23,284 nt of DNA from Ruminococcus sp. UBA3767. GTDB taxonomy: Bacteria; Bacillota; Clostridia; Oscillospirales; Ruminococcaceae. Under the pieces are notes generated by a model. That model ran no database searches and was not told the origin of the DNA. It saw only the letters and a list, made by a program, of their open reading frames with translations. Within the stretch, counting starts at the first letter, position 1. Every line of letters starts with the position of its first letter. The stretch lies in NCBI GenBank assembly GCA_002371625.1, contig DFFV01000013.1:1-23284 (forward strand), read 5' to 3'. A program made the position numbers and the translations under genes. Shown piece after piece: positions 7,041-16,844 of the stretch.

Positions 7041-9626
7041 TTGCCTATGGATAAGAAAGTAAGTAAGACCAAGCTCGGTGAGCTTGCCAAGGACCTGAAG
7101 GTGACCAATGCGGACATCGTAAAGTGCCTTGAGTCATACGACGGAGAGACCAGAAAAACTCAGGCTTCTCTTTTGCCCGAGGAGGTCGGGTATGTTCTGG
7201 AGTATTTCACACAGAAAAATCAGGTGGAAAACTTCAACGAGTATTTTGCAAACAATGTACGTCCCGAGGGTGAGAAAAAGCCTGAGACGAAAGAAAAGAA
7301 AACGGTAAAGAAGGCTGCTGCCAAGACCGAGGAAAAGGCTGAGCCTAAGGCAGAGGAAACGGTCAAGGCGGTCAAGAGCGAAAAGACAGAGAAGGCTGAA
7401 AAGGTCGAGAAGGCTGAAAAGACCGAAAAGGCTGAAAAGGCTGAAAACGCAGCTAAGGAGCAGGCTGCCCCGAAGGCAGAAAAAGCTGAGGTCAAGGCGG
7501 CAGAAAAGAAGCCTGCAAAGAAGGCTGAAAAGAAGCATGAGCCTGCCAAGAAGAAGGACGTGGGAGTCAAGACTCAGCTGGGCGGCTTTGGCGGAACCAA
7601 GGACGAAAAGGGATATACGCTTTCATCGGAGAAGGAGAGCGGTTATTCCAAGACCACGATGATAGATACCCGTGGAAGCTATGTTGAGCTTGATAAATAC
7701 AACGAAAAGTATGATAACCTTGCAAACACCAAGCACAACAGGAGCAAGGACAATCAGGCAAAGAAGCAGAAGCTCGTTCAGAAATCACAGCAGCACAAAA
7801 AGCAGCAGTTCTCGCACAAGAGGGAGACCGAGGCTGAAAAGCTGCGCAGACTGGAGCTTGAAAGAGCAAGAAAGCAGCAGCTCAAGGTAATGATACCTGA
7901 TGAGATAGTTGTTTCGGAGCTGGCTTCAAGACTTAAAGTAACTGCGAGCGTTGTTATCAAAAAGCTGATGGGACTTGGCGTTATGGCAGGCATCAACGAG
8001 GTAGTCGATTTTGACACGGCGGCTATCGTTGCTGATGAGCTGGGCGCAAAGGTCGAAAAGGAAGTTGTTGTTACGATCGAGGAAAGACTTATCGTTGACG
8101 ATGAGGACAAGGCGGAGGATCTCAAGCCAAGATGCCCTGTTGTAGTTGTTATGGGACACGTTGACCACGGTAAGACATCTATCCTTGACAAGATAAGAAA
8201 TGCTCACGTTACCGACGGTGAGGCAGGCGGTATCACACAGCATATCGGTGCTTATCAGGTAACATACAAGGGCGAGAAGATAACTTTCCTTGATACCCCA
8301 GGACATGAGGCTTTTACCGCCATGAGAGCAAGAGGCGCAAACATTACGGATATTGCCATACTTGTTGTTGCAGCCGATGACGGTATCATGCCGCAGACGG
8401 TAGAGTCGATAAACCATGCTAAAGCAGCAGGCGTTTCGATAATTGTTGCGATAAACAAGATGGATAAGGACACCGCTGATCCGGACAGGATAAAGCAGCA
8501 GCTCACCGAGCACGACCTTGTTGTTGAGGAATGGGGCGGTGACGTTATCGCTGTGCCCGTTTCGGCTAAGACGGGTATGGGCATTGACGACCTGCTTGAA
8601 AACATACTGCTGGTAGCAGAGGTAAAGGAGCTTAAAGCTAATCCCGACAAGCTGGCTAAGGGTACTGTTATCGAGGCAAGACTTGACAAGGGCAAGGGTC
8701 CGGTCGCTACACTGCTCGTTCAGAACGGTACGCTCAAGTCGGGCGATATACTCATAGCAGGTACATCTGTCGGCAGAGTGAGAACTATGACGGACGACAA
8801 GGGAAGAGCTATTGCTCAGGCAGGTCCTTCGACACCTGTTGAGATAACAGGTCTGGGCGAAGTGCCCAGCGCAGGCGATGTATTCAACGCTGTTGCTGAT
8901 GAAAAGCTCGCAAGAGAGCTTGTTGAGCAGAGAAAGCACGAGGCTAAGGAAGAGGAGTTCAGCAGATATAACAAGGTAACTCTTGATAACCTGTTTGAGC
9001 AGATAAGCGAGGGCGAGATGAAGGAGCTGCCTGTTATTGTCAAGGCGGACGTTCAGGGCTCGGTCGAGGCTGTAAGGCAGTCGCTTGAAAAGCTCTCAAA
9101 CGAGGAGGTCAAGGTCAAGGTAATCCACGGTGCAGTCGGTGCCGTATCGGAGGGCGATGTAATGCTGGCAAGCGCTTCCAAGGCGATAATCGTCGGCTTC
9201 AACGTTCGTCCCGATCCGGTTGCAAAGATGAATGCCGAGCAGAACGGCGTTGACATAAGACTGTACAGAATAATCTACGATGCTATCGAAGATCTTACTG
9301 CCGCTATGAAGGGTATGCTTTCGCCTAAGTTCAGAGAGGTCGATACCGCAAGAGTAGAGGTAAGACAGGTATACAAGATCTCAAACGTGGGAACTGTTGC
9401 AGGTTCGTATGTACTCAGCGGTAAGATCGGAAGAAACGACCTTATCCGAGTTGTAAGAGATGGTATAATAATCGCAGATGACAAGATGAGCAGCCTGAAG
9501 AGATTCAAGGACGACGTTAAGGAAGTGGCTGCAAACTTTGAATGCGGTATCACTCTTGAAAAGTTCTCCGATATCAAGGAAGGCGATATTCTTGAGGGAT
9601 ATATCATGGAGGAATACAGAGATTAA
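7041..9626 (+). CDS. infB: Translation initiation factor IF-2
   Basis: IF-2 is the GTPase that brings initiator tRNA to the 30S subunit and promotes subunit joining. It has 861 residues. In order: an IF2_N domain (5-50), a long Lys/Glu/Ala-rich low-complexity linker (about 78-175, built on repeated AEK/TEK units), a second IF2_N-like domain (about 283-340), then the G domain. G-domain motifs are GHVDHGKT (372-379), DTPGHEAF (from 418), NKMD (472-475) and SAKTG (from 508), followed by the C-terminal beta-barrel and fMet-tRNA-binding domains. The start is TTG 7041: AAGGAGG at 7027-7033 lies exactly 7 bases before it, while the in-frame ATG at 7047 is 13 bases away. It is flanked by ylxQ and rbfA as in most Firmicutes. 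Confidence 0.97.
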   Translation: MPMDKKVSKTKLGELAKDLKVTNADIVKCLESYDGETRKTQASLLPEEVGYVLEYFTQKNQVENFNEYFANNVRPEGEKKPETKEKKTVKKAAAKTEEKAEPKAEETVKAVKSEKTEKAEKVEKAEKTEKAEKAENAAKEQAAPKAEKAEVKAAEKKPAKKAEKKHEPAKKKDVGVKTQLGGFGGTKDEKGYTLSSEKESGYSKTTMIDTRGSYVELDKYNEKYDNLANTKHNRSKDNQAKKQKLVQKSQQHKKQQFSHKRETEAEKLRRLELERARKQQLKVMIPDEIVVSELASRLKVTASVVIKKLMGLGVMAGINEVVDFDTAAIVADELGAKVEKEVVVTIEERLIVDDEDKAEDLKPRCPVVVVMGHVDHGKTSILDKIRNAHVTDGEAGGITQHIGAYQVTYKGEKITFLDTPGHEAFTAMRARGANITDIAILVVAADDGIMPQTVESINHAKAAGVSIIVAINKMDKDTADPDRIKQQLTEHDLVVEEWGGDVIAVPVSAKTGMGIDDLLENILLVAEVKELKANPDKLAKGTVIEARLDKGKGPVATLLVQNGTLKSGDILIAGTSVGRVRTMTDDKGRAIAQAGPSTPVEITGLGEVPSAGDVFNAVADEKLARELVEQRKHEAKEEEFSRYNKVTLDNLFEQISEGEMKELPVIVKADVQGSVEAVRQSLEKLSNEEVKVKVIHGAVGAVSEGDVMLASASKAIIVGFNVRPDPVAKMNAEQNGVDIRLYRIIYDAIEDLTAAMKGMLSPKFREVDTARVEVRQVYKISNVGTVAGSYVLSGKIGRNDLIRVVRDGIIIADDKMSSLKRFKDDVKEVAANFECGITLEKFSDIKEGDILEGYIMEEYRD

Positions 9627-9654
9627 GCAGGATAACTGAAAAAGGAGAAAAGCT

Positions 9655-10029
9655 ATGGCTTCACATAAGGCAGGCAGAATGTCTGAGGATATAAAAAGAA
9701 TAGTTTCGGGCATGATGCGTGAACTTAAAGATCCACGCCTGCACGGAGGAACGATGCTGACGGTGGTAAGATGCGATGTGGCATCTGACGGCTCGTTCTG
9801 CAAGGTGTATATCTCCAGCTTTGAAGGCTTTGAGAGCGCAAAGGAAGCTGTAAAGGGGCTTAACAGCGCTAAGGGGCTTATCAAAAGAGAGGTATCAAAG
9901 GTCCTGGGAATGAAAAAGTGCCCTGAGCTGAGCTTTGTGGCTGACAACTCGATAGAGCGCTCGGCTCAGATAACCAAGCGCCTGAAGGAGCTTGTCACGG
10001 ACGATGACGGCGAACAGCAGGAAACATAA
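9655..10029 (+). CDS. rbfA: Ribosome-binding factor A
   Basis: RbfA is a small KH-like protein (124 residues) needed for late 30S maturation and cold adaptation. The sequence has the expected start (HKAGRMSEDIKRIVSGMMRELKDPRL), the central DGSFCKVYISSF strand and the C-terminal PELSFVADNSIERSAQITKRL segment. AAAGGAG at 9642-9648 precedes ATG 9655 by 6 bases. It lies between infB and nrnA, a standard Firmicutes arrangement. Confidence 0.95.
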   Translation: MASHKAGRMSEDIKRIVSGMMRELKDPRLHGGTMLTVVRCDVASDGSFCKVYISSFEGFESAKEAVKGLNSAKGLIKREVSKVLGMKKCPELSFVADNSIERSAQITKRLKELVTDDDGEQQET

Positions 10030-10058
10030 AGGATCGCAAGACTGAAAGGAATAAAAAT

Positions 10059-11003
10059 ATGGAGTTACAGGAGATCTTTGAAATCTTCAGCGCAAATGAC
10101 AATTTTACCATACTCACTCACAAAAGCCCTGACGGCGATACGCTCGGTTCGGGATTTGCACTGTGCTATTATCTGCGCAGTATAGGCAAATGCGCAAATG
10201 TCCTCAACGGTGACGAATTTCCGGGCAGATACGGTTTTATGTATGAGCAGTATCAGGCGCAGGACTTTGAGGAGAGGTATGTTATTGCGGTGGATATCGC
10301 AGATCCCAATCTTATCGGCAGCAAGCTGGCAAGGTATCAGCAGGAGGGTGCGGTCGATCTGTGCATAGATCATCACATCTCAAACAAGCACTTTGCAAAA
10401 AAGACCTATGTTGATGCCAAGGCAAGTGCGGCTGCGATGATAATTTACGAGATACTCAAGGCAGGCTCGGCAAAGATAAGCGACCTGATGGCTAAGTGCC
10501 TTTACACAGGCATAGCTACCGATACGGGCTGCTTTAAATATGAAAATACCACTCCTAAGGCACATCTTATAGCAGCTGAGCTTATGGCTTACGATATCGA
10601 CTACGCTAACGTCAACAGGCAGATGTTTGACGTTAAGAGCAGGGCGAGAATGGAAGTTGAGCAGATAGTTACGAGCAACATGAAGTATTACTTTGACGGA
10701 AAATGCTCGATGATAACGCTGACCAAAAAGCTGATGGAGGAGTGCGGTGCAGATCAGGCTGAATTTGACGGACTGGCTTCGATACCGCTGAGCGTGGAGG
10801 GTGTGCAGATAGGCATTACCGTCAAGGAACGCCACACGGATTATTACAAGATCTCTGTCAGAACTACCGACAAGCTGGACGCTTCGCAGTTCTGCAAGCA
10901 GTTCGGCGGCGGCGGACACATAAGGGCGGCGGGCTGCGAGATAAAGGGAACGCTGGAGGAAGTCGAAAAGGCGCTGCTTGACGGCGTGGAAAAGCTGTTT
11001 TGA
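10059..11003 (+). CDS. nrnA: DHH-family phosphoesterase, NrnA-like (nanoRNase / pAp phosphatase)
   Basis: Proteins of this family degrade very short RNAs and dephosphorylate pAp (3'-phosphoadenosine 5'-phosphate) in the cytoplasm. The protein has 314 residues. The DHH domain shows the metal-binding motifs [13 protein letters not shown] (19-31), AVDIADP, and DHH at 104-106 within LCIDHHIS, plus [14 protein letters not shown]. The C-terminal DHHA1 domain ends with the substrate-binding GGGGH (283-287). All expected metal ligands are present. AAAGGA lies 7 bases before ATG 10059. The stop codon overlaps the start region of truB; rbfA-nrnA-truB is a conserved order. Confidence 0.93.
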   Translation: MELQEIFEIFSANDNFTILTHKSPDGDTLGSGFALCYYLRSIGKCANVLNGDEFPGRYGFMYEQYQAQDFEERYVIAVDIADPNLIGSKLARYQQEGAVDLCIDHHISNKHFAKKTYVDAKASAAAMIIYEILKAGSAKISDLMAKCLYTGIATDTGCFKYENTTPKAHLIAAELMAYDIDYANVNRQMFDVKSRARMEVEQIVTSNMKYYFDGKCSMITLTKKLMEECGADQAEFDGLASIPLSVEGVQIGITVKERHTDYYKISVRTTDKLDASQFCKQFGGGGHIRAAGCEIKGTLEEVEKALLDGVEKLF

Positions 11004-11005
11004 AT

Positions 11006-11908
11006 ATGGCGGACAATTTGAACATTTCGGGCATACTGCCCGTGAACAAGCCTCGGGGCTGGACATCTTTCGATGTTATCGCAAAGCTCAGGGGAGTGCT
11101 CGGGATAAAGCGGCTCGGGCACGCAGGAACGCTCGATCCTATGGCAACAGGTGTGCTTCCCGTTTTTGTGGGAAAGGCTACAAAGGCGTGCGATATTCTG
11201 CCGGACACGAGAAAGGCTTACAGGGCAGGCTTTAAGCTGGGAATGGTGACGGATACGCTGGATATTACCGGCGAGGTGCTTGAAGAAAAACAGGCATCTG
11301 TTACTGCGGCGCAGCTTGAAAGCGCAAAGCAGAGATTCGTGGGAGAGATAACCCAGCTGCCGCCGATGTATTCGGCTGTAAAGGTGGATGGGAAAAGGCT
11401 CTATCAGCTCGCAAGAGAAGGCAGGACTGTTGAAAGAAAACCGAGAAAGTGCGTGGTGCACAGCATTGTGATAACGGCTTTTGACGAGGCTTTGCAGCAG
11501 GGCGAGCTGGAGATAGACTGCGAAAAGGGCACTTATGTGAGAACTGTCATTGACGATATCGGACAGGCTCTGGGCACGGGTGCGGTGATGACGAGCCTTG
11601 TGAGAACATATTCGGGCGGATTTGATTCAAAGGACTGCCTGACGATAGAGGAAATTGCGGATATATGTGCGCAGGGCAGGCTTGCAGAGGTGATAATGCC
11701 GACGCAGAAGGCTTTTGAGATGTATGGCAGCATAAGGCTGGACGAGCGCCTGACGAGGCTTTACAAAAACGGTGTAAAGCTGTACTCAAGGCAGGTAAGG
11801 GCTGATGGCAGCAGTGGGATTTTCAGGGTCTTTGGCGGCGACGGTGGATTTCTCGGGCTTGCGGCATTTGAGAATGAGATGCTTAAAAGCGTGAAGAACT
11901 TTTATTAG
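11006..11908 (+). CDS. truB: tRNA pseudouridine(55) synthase TruB
   Basis: TruB makes pseudouridine 55 in the T-loop of tRNAs. It has 300 residues from ATG 11006. The signature [14 protein letters not shown] holds the catalytic Asp44, and the N-terminal [13 protein letters not shown], central [16 protein letters not shown] and [15 protein letters not shown] motifs are all intact. A C-terminal PUA-like domain covers about 230-300. The start lies two bases after the nrnA stop; a TTG at 11000 overlaps that stop and is an alternative. The ribosome binding site is weak (GGAA), so translation probably depends on coupling to nrnA. The truB stop codon overlaps the AGGAG of the next gene. Confidence 0.95.
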   Translation: MADNLNISGILPVNKPRGWTSFDVIAKLRGVLGIKRLGHAGTLDPMATGVLPVFVGKATKACDILPDTRKAYRAGFKLGMVTDTLDITGEVLEEKQASVTAAQLESAKQRFVGEITQLPPMYSAVKVDGKRLYQLAREGRTVERKPRKCVVHSIVITAFDEALQQGELEIDCEKGTYVRTVIDDIGQALGTGAVMTSLVRTYSGGFDSKDCLTIEEIADICAQGRLAEVIMPTQKAFEMYGSIRLDERLTRLYKNGVKLYSRQVRADGSSGIFRVFGGDGGFLGLAAFENEMLKSVKNFY

Positions 11909-11917
11909 GAGAAGGCT

Positions 11918-12736
11918 ATGGTACAGGATATCCCAAAGAGCGTAGATATTGAATATGACGCTTTGCCTGCCCGTGATGATGAAAGCGTGCTGAGCTATGA
12001 CGGCAGAAGCGTGCTTGTGCGCATTGACGGGAACAGGGCGGTGCTGCCAAAGGTGTGCGAGCTTTCGGGCGAGTGCAGAATGGTGTTTGCTTTCAGGGCG
12101 GACGGAAAGAGGTTTTTTCTGTGCCTTGATAAAGCTGATGCAAAGGGCTTTGGATATGAGGCGCTTAGCAGGATAAGACAGGTAAAGGCTGACACGCAGC
12201 AATATGCGATAGTTACGGGCTTTCACTACCATTGCTTTCACGAGGAGAACAGGTTTTGCAGAAGATGCGGCGCACAGCTTGAACACTGTCCGCAAAAGAG
12301 ATGCATGGTATGCAGAAGGTGCGCAGCTGAGATATATCCGACGATAGCTCCTGCGATAATACTTGGCATTATAGACGAGGAAAACGACAGCATACTGCTT
12401 ACACGGTATGCTGACAGGGAGTATAAAAAATATGCTCTTGTGGCAGGCTTTGTTGAAATGGGCGAAAGTGCCGAAATGGCGGCAAAGCGTGAAGCTATGG
12501 AAGAAACAGGACTTGAGATAGAGGATATAGAGTTCTTTGCAACTCAGCCGTGGGGCTTTGCACAGGATCTGCTGATAGGGTACTTTGCAAAGGTGAAAGG
12601 TTCACGGGAAATAAAAAGGGACACGCAGGAGCTTTCGGAGGCGCTTTGGGTAAAGCGTGAAGATGTGCCTGCAAAGCCCGGTGAGATAAGCCTGACAAGC
12701 GAAATGATGTGGGCTTTCAAAAGCTCGCAGAGGTAA
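11918..12736 (+). CDS. NUDIX hydrolase, NADH pyrophosphatase (NudC)-like
   Basis: A 272-residue protein with the NudC layout: an N-terminal domain (1-105), a zinc ribbon with Cys114-x2-Cys117 and a second Cys cluster at 129-135, and a C-terminal NUDIX domain. The NUDIX box G-x5-E-x7-R-E-x2-E-E-x-G-L is complete (Gly177 to Leu199, with the metal-binding REAMEE at 191-196). After it, NudC enzymes carry SQPWPFPxS, the NAD(H)-specific motif; here it reads TQPWGFAQD (209-217), which keeps QPW and F but not the prolines or the last Ser. Likely activity is hydrolysis of NAD(H) or a related dinucleotide (NudC also removes NAD caps from RNA), but specificity may differ. AGGAG overlaps the truB stop, 6 bases before ATG. 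Its place between truB and ribF is not the usual order. Confidence 0.85.
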   Translation: MVQDIPKSVDIEYDALPARDDESVLSYDGRSVLVRIDGNRAVLPKVCELSGECRMVFAFRADGKRFFLCLDKADAKGFGYEALSRIRQVKADTQQYAIVTGFHYHCFHEENRFCRRCGAQLEHCPQKRCMVCRRCAAEIYPTIAPAIILGIIDEENDSILLTRYADREYKKYALVAGFVEMGESAEMAAKREAMEETGLEIEDIEFFATQPWGFAQDLLIGYFAKVKGSREIKRDTQELSEALWVKREDVPAKPGEISLTSEMMWAFKSSQR

Positions 12737-12752
12737 CATTGGGGGCAATGGT

Positions 12753-13688
12753 TTGATTATCCTTAAAGATGAACAGGTGATAACTGAAAAAACAGCCTGC
12801 GCACTCGGTCTTTTTGACGGGGTGCACCGAGGACATCAGCTTGTTATCGGAAGGGCGTGCGGATACAAAAAGCAGGGGCTTAGTCCTGCGGTGTTCACCT
12901 TTGCTACGGACAGCGTAACGACAAAGGGACACGACGGACGGCTTGAAATGATACTTACGGACGAATGCAAGCGCAGGAGGATAGAAAGGCTGGGAGTGGA
13001 GTACATCTGCTCGCCTGCGTTTGAAAGCATGAGGGATATGTCCTGCGAGGAGTTCGTAAGGGATATACTTAAAGGCAGGCTCAACTGCGCAAGGGCTGTT
13101 TGCGGAACGGATTTCAGGTTCGGCAAGGGCGCAAAGGGCGACAGTGAGCTGCTTTGTGAGCTGGGCACAAGGTACGGCATAGAGGTCGATATAGTCAAGC
13201 AGCTTTGCGATGACAACGGCGTTATAAGCTCAACGGTAATAAGAAGTGCGATAAGAGCAGGTGAGATAGAGATTGCGAACTCGATGCTGGGATATGCTTT
13301 TTTCATGGAGCTGCCGGTAGAAAGAGGCAAGCAGATAGCTCGCAGGCTGGAACACCCGACGATAAACCAGCGCATACCCAAGGGGCAGGTGCTTTTGAAA
13401 TTCGGGGTCTACTGCACGAGAGTAGTGATAGACGGCAGGCAGTATGCGGGAGTGACCAACGTTGGCATAAAGCCGACATTTGATATGCACACATCGCCGC
13501 TGGCTGAAACTTATATAATAGGATACAAAGGCGACCTTTACGGAAAAACCGTGCAGGTGCGCTATGACAGCTTTCTGAGGGCTGAGGAGAGATTTGATTC
13601 GCCGCAGCAGCTCAAGGAGCAGATAGATAAGGATACCCTTGCGGCAATGGCTTATTACAAAGGCACGGGCGCTGCGCTGGGCGAGTGA
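12753..13688 (+). CDS. ribF: Bifunctional riboflavin kinase / FMN adenylyltransferase
   Basis: RibF converts riboflavin to FMN and FMN to FAD. It has 311 residues, normal for the family. The N-terminal adenylyltransferase domain has GLFDGVHRGHQ (19-29) and later the GTDFRFGKGAKGD and STVIRSAIRAG segments. The C-terminal riboflavin kinase domain (from about 183) has HPTIN, where the family has a PTAN-type metal-binding motif, then FGVYCTRVVIDGRQYAGVTNVGIKPTF. The loop before PTIN reads ARRLEH rather than the usual GR-LGF. The start is TTG 12753, with GGGGG at 12741-12745; the ATG at 12748 is out of frame and stops after one more codon (ATG GTT TGA). It lies between the NUDIX gene and gltX, whose ribosome binding site begins at the ribF stop codon. 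Confidence 0.94.
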   Translation: MIILKDEQVITEKTACALGLFDGVHRGHQLVIGRACGYKKQGLSPAVFTFATDSVTTKGHDGRLEMILTDECKRRRIERLGVEYICSPAFESMRDMSCEEFVRDILKGRLNCARAVCGTDFRFGKGAKGDSELLCELGTRYGIEVDIVKQLCDDNGVISSTVIRSAIRAGEIEIANSMLGYAFFMELPVERGKQIARRLEHPTINQRIPKGQVLLKFGVYCTRVVIDGRQYAGVTNVGIKPTFDMHTSPLAETYIIGYKGDLYGKTVQVRYDSFLRAEERFDSPQQLKEQIDKDTLAAMAYYKGTGAALGE

Positions 13689-13704
13689 AAGGAATGATGT
13701 TTGA

Positions 13705-15156
13705 ATGAATAAGGTAAGAACAAGATTTGCGCCGTCACCAACGGGCTATATGCACATAGGAAACCTGCGTACTGCGCTGTTTGCGTATCTTATCGCAAAA
13801 CAGAACGGCGGAGATTTTATCCTCAGGATAGAGGACACCGACAGGGAAAGATATGTTGAGGGTGCAACCGAGGTAATATACAAAACGCTCAGGGACTGCG
13901 GTCTTAACTGGGACGAGGGCCCTGACATAGGCGGTCCTGTTGGTCCGTATATACAGTCGGAAAGAATGGGAATGTTCAAAAAGTATGCGCTGGAGCTTGT
14001 GGAAAAGGGAGAGGCATATTATTGCTTCTGCGACAAGGAAAGACTTGACGGGCTGAAGGCAGAGCTTGAGGCAAAGGGCAAAACATACAGCTACGACAGG
14101 CATTGCCGTGACCTTTCCAAAGAGGAGGTACAGGCTAAGCTGGACGCAGGTACGCCTTATGTCATCAGGCAGAAGATGCCTATGCAGGGACAGGTGACCT
14201 TCCACGATGAGCTTTACGGCGATATCACGGTGGAATGCTCGGAGCTGGAGGACCAGATACTTATAAAGACTGACGGTATGCCGACATATAACTTTGCAAA
14301 CGTGATAGACGATCACCTTATGGGGATAACCCACGTTGTAAGAGGAAATGAGTACCTTTCATCAACGCCGAAATATGAGCTGCTTTACAAGGCTTTCGGC
14401 TGGGAAGTACCGACATATATCCACGTTGAGCACATTATGAAGGACAAACAGCACAAGCTGTCAAAGCGTGACGGCGACGCTTCGTTCCAGGATCTTATGG
14501 AAAAGGGATATCTGAAGGAGGCTGTGCTGAACTATATAGCACTGCTCGGATGGGCACCAAAGGGCGAAAACGAGATATACTCGCTGGAGGAGCTTGTCAA
14601 GGAGTTTGACATTCACGGACTTTCAAAAGCACCTGCGATATTCGATCCGCTCAAGCTCAGAGCTATAAACGGCAAATACATAAAGGCGCTTGCGCCTGAA
14701 AAGTTCGCTGAATATGCTGTGCCTTACATAAAGCAGGCTGTTCACAGAGAAGATGCGGACTATGGATATATCGCATCGCTTTTGCAGGCAAGGACAGAGG
14801 TGTTCACCGAGATACCCGAGATGGTAGACTTTATCGACGCTTTGCCTGAGTATGACAACGAGATGTACTGTCACAAGAAGATGAAAACCAACCTTGAAAA
14901 CTCACTGGATTCGCTCAGGGCAGTGCTGCCTGTTCTGCAGGAGCTTGATGACTGGAGCATAGACGGCATTCACGATGCGCTGTTCGGGCTTATTGAAAAG
15001 CTGGGAGTTAAAAACGGTATAATACTGTGGCCTTTGAGAGTTGCAATATCGGGCAAGCAGTCCACTCCGGGCGGAGGCGTTGAGATAGCTTACATCATCG
15101 GCAAGCAGGACACTATTGACAGGATCAACAAGGGTATAGAAAAGCTGTCGGTTTAA
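13705..15156 (+). CDS. gltX: Glutamyl-tRNA synthetase
   Basis: This class I aminoacyl-tRNA synthetase charges tRNA(Glu). It has 483 residues, the normal bacterial length. The nucleotide-binding HIGH-type motif is HIGN (17-20) within [20 protein letters not shown]. The KMSKS-type loop is KLSKR (251-255) within [14 protein letters not shown]. The C-terminal anticodon-binding domain has [31 protein letters not shown] interrupted by no gaps. In most bacteria lacking GlnRS the same enzyme also charges tRNA(Gln) for amidation; whether that holds here cannot be seen. AAAGGA at 13688-13693 precedes ATG by 11 bases. It follows ribF by 16 bases, and the ABC ATPase gene follows after 24 bases with no terminator between. 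Confidence 0.96.
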   Translation: MNKVRTRFAPSPTGYMHIGNLRTALFAYLIAKQNGGDFILRIEDTDRERYVEGATEVIYKTLRDCGLNWDEGPDIGGPVGPYIQSERMGMFKKYALELVEKGEAYYCFCDKERLDGLKAELEAKGKTYSYDRHCRDLSKEEVQAKLDAGTPYVIRQKMPMQGQVTFHDELYGDITVECSELEDQILIKTDGMPTYNFANVIDDHLMGITHVVRGNEYLSSTPKYELLYKAFGWEVPTYIHVEHIMKDKQHKLSKRDGDASFQDLMEKGYLKEAVLNYIALLGWAPKGENEIYSLEELVKEFDIHGLSKAPAIFDPLKLRAINGKYIKALAPEKFAEYAVPYIKQAVHREDADYGYIASLLQARTEVFTEIPEMVDFIDALPEYDNEMYCHKKMKTNLENSLDSLRAVLPVLQELDDWSIDGIHDALFGLIEKLGVKNGIILWPLRVAISGKQSTPGGGVEIAYIIGKQDTIDRINKGIEKLSV

Positions 15157-15180
15157 AAACACTGAAAGGAGGGCACGGCC

Positions 15181-16125
15181 GTGCTGGAGGTAAAAGGCAT
15201 AAGCAAGCGCTACGGCGCACATAAAGCTCTGGACAGCGTGTCCTTTAAGGCGGACGACGGCGAGATAGTGGGATTGCTGGGCGCTAACGGCGCAGGCAAA
15301 TCCACGGCGATGAATATTATAACAGGGTACATCTCGGCAAACTCGGGAAGCGTGAGCCTTGACGGCAAGGATATTCTTGAAAACGCTGCTGAGGCGAGAA
15401 AGGATATTGGCTATCTGCCCGAGATACCGCCGCTGTATACGGATATGACGGTAAAGGAATACCTTTATTTCATATATGACCTGAAAAAATGCAGGCTTCC
15501 GAAAATATCGCACATGAAGGATATATGCTCGCTTGTGAAGATAGACGATGTATATAACAGGCTGATAAAGAATCTTTCAAAGGGATACAGGCAGAGAGTC
15601 GGCTTTGCGCAGGCGCTTGTGGGTGACCCGAAGACGCTGATACTTGATGAGCCGACTGTGGGACTTGATCCCAAGCAGATAGTTGAGGTGCGAAGCCTTA
15701 TCAAAAAGCTCGGCAAGCGCCACACGGTGATACTTTCATCGCACATACTGACGGAAGTACAGGCGGTGTGCGACAGGATAGTTATTATCGACAAGGGCAA
15801 GGTGATAGCTGACGACACCGAGAAGAATATACTTGCAAAGCACATCAGCGACAGGCGCTTGTTTGTGACTGTCGAGGGTGCGCAGAGGGAAAAGCTGCGC
15901 ATAGCTTTTGAAGCGATAGCAGGCGTGAAAAAGGTTGCTTTCACATCAGACAGCAGCGTTCAGCTCACACCTGAACATGAAAAAGATATTCGCAGAGCTG
16001 TTTTTGAAACGGTCGCTGAAAACGGCTGGGTGCTGCTTGAGATGCGTTCGGGAGAGCCGACGCTGGAGGATATTTTCATGAAGCTCACGCACGGCGAAGA
16101 AAACGCTGAAGAGGAGGTGAGCTGA
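15181..16125 (+). CDS. ABC transporter ATP-binding protein, GldA/CcmA type
   Basis: A 314-residue ATPase of a Gld-like ABC-2 exporter. Motifs in order: Walker A GANGAGKST (34-42), a Q-loop region near EIPPLYTDMTVKEYL, signature NLSKGYRQR (from 131), Walker B LILDEPT with Asp156 and Glu157, and the H-loop in SSHILTE. After the ATPase core there is a C-terminal extension of about 90 residues ending in TLEDIFMKLT, typical of ABC-2 ATPases. The start is GTG 15181, 8 bases after a strong AAAGGAGG. The reading frame ends with GAGGAGGTGA, which is the ribosome binding site of the permease gene, whose ATG follows the stop directly. GldA proteins are named for gliding in Bacteroidetes; here the substrate is unknown. 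Confidence 0.92.
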   Translation: MLEVKGISKRYGAHKALDSVSFKADDGEIVGLLGANGAGKSTAMNIITGYISANSGSVSLDGKDILENAAEARKDIGYLPEIPPLYTDMTVKEYLYFIYDLKKCRLPKISHMKDICSLVKIDDVYNRLIKNLSKGYRQRVGFAQALVGDPKTLILDEPTVGLDPKQIVEVRSLIKKLGKRHTVILSSHILTEVQAVCDRIVIIDKGKVIADDTEKNILAKHISDRRLFVTVEGAQREKLRIAFEAIAGVKKVAFTSDSSVQLTPEHEKDIRRAVFETVAENGWVLLEMRSGEPTLEDIFMKLTHGEENAEEEVS

Positions 16126-16830
16126 ATGGGTGCGGTTTTTAAAAGAGAGTTGAAGAGCTATTTCACCTCACCTGTGGGATATGTTTTTCTTACGCTGTTT
16201 TATGCTTACGCAGGACTGATGTTTTATGTAACATCGCTCAGTGAGGGCAAAACGAGAATGGATATGCTTTTCAGCTCGCTGGTGATAGTGCTGGTGGTGA
16301 TAGTGCCGATACTTACGATGCGCACAATGGCTGAGGAAAAGCGTTCAAAGACAGACCAGTGCCTGCTGACATCTCCTGTGAGCATCACGGGCATAGTTGC
16401 GGGAAAGTTCCTTGCGGCGTTCGTGGTCTACCTTGCGGCTATCGCAATAACAGTGATAATGGCACTTATCACAGCGGTTTATTCAGCTCCCGACTGGAAG
16501 GTCATTATCGGTGATGTAACGGGGCTTGCGCTGCTGGGTGCGGCTTATGTTGCGATAGGCATATTCTGCTCTGCCTGCACGGAAAGTCAGGCGGTAGCAG
16601 CGGTGCTGAGCTTTGGCGTGATAATGTTTATGAGCTTTATCTCGGCAATAGCCTCGCAGCTGCCGTTTGAGTGGCTGACAAAGGTCGCTGACAAGCTGGC
16701 TTTCTCGGAGAGATACTACGCTTTCACTTACGGTCTTTTTGATATTTCAAACGTGCTTTATTTCATCAGTGCGGTCTTTGTGTTCCTTTTCCTTACGGTA
16801 AGGCTCACAGAGAAGCGCCGCTGGAGTTAG
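16126..16830 (+). CDS. ABC-2 type permease, GldF-like
   Basis: A 234-residue integral membrane protein with about six hydrophobic segments, starting near residues 13-35 and ending in a segment near 207-226. It shows family features: VFKRELKSYFTSPVGYVF at the N-terminus, LTMRTMAEEKRSKTDQCLLTSPVS after the second segment, and an AIGIFCSACTESQAVAA element. These match the GldF-type permeases that pair with GldA and GldG proteins. ATG 16126 immediately follows the ATPase stop codon, with GAGGAGGTGA upstream, so expression is coupled. The GldG-like gene follows after 14 bases. Confidence 0.9.
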   Translation: MGAVFKRELKSYFTSPVGYVFLTLFYAYAGLMFYVTSLSEGKTRMDMLFSSLVIVLVVIVPILTMRTMAEEKRSKTDQCLLTSPVSITGIVAGKFLAAFVVYLAAIAITVIMALITAVYSAPDWKVIIGDVTGLALLGAAYVAIGIFCSACTESQAVAAVLSFGVIMFMSFISAIASQLPFEWLTKVADKLAFSERYYAFTYGLFDISNVLYFISAVFVFLFLTVRLTEKRRWS

Positions 16831-16844
16831 GGGGTGCGGTTGGA

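Noticed and set aside
7270..7565. IF-2 Lys/Glu repeats as a separate repeat element or mobile sequence
   Set aside because: They are in frame, consist of codon-level repeats and fit the known variable linker of IF-2.
7926..8939. A 337-codon open frame on the minus strand
   Set aside because: Antisense to the conserved G domain of infB with no recognisable product.
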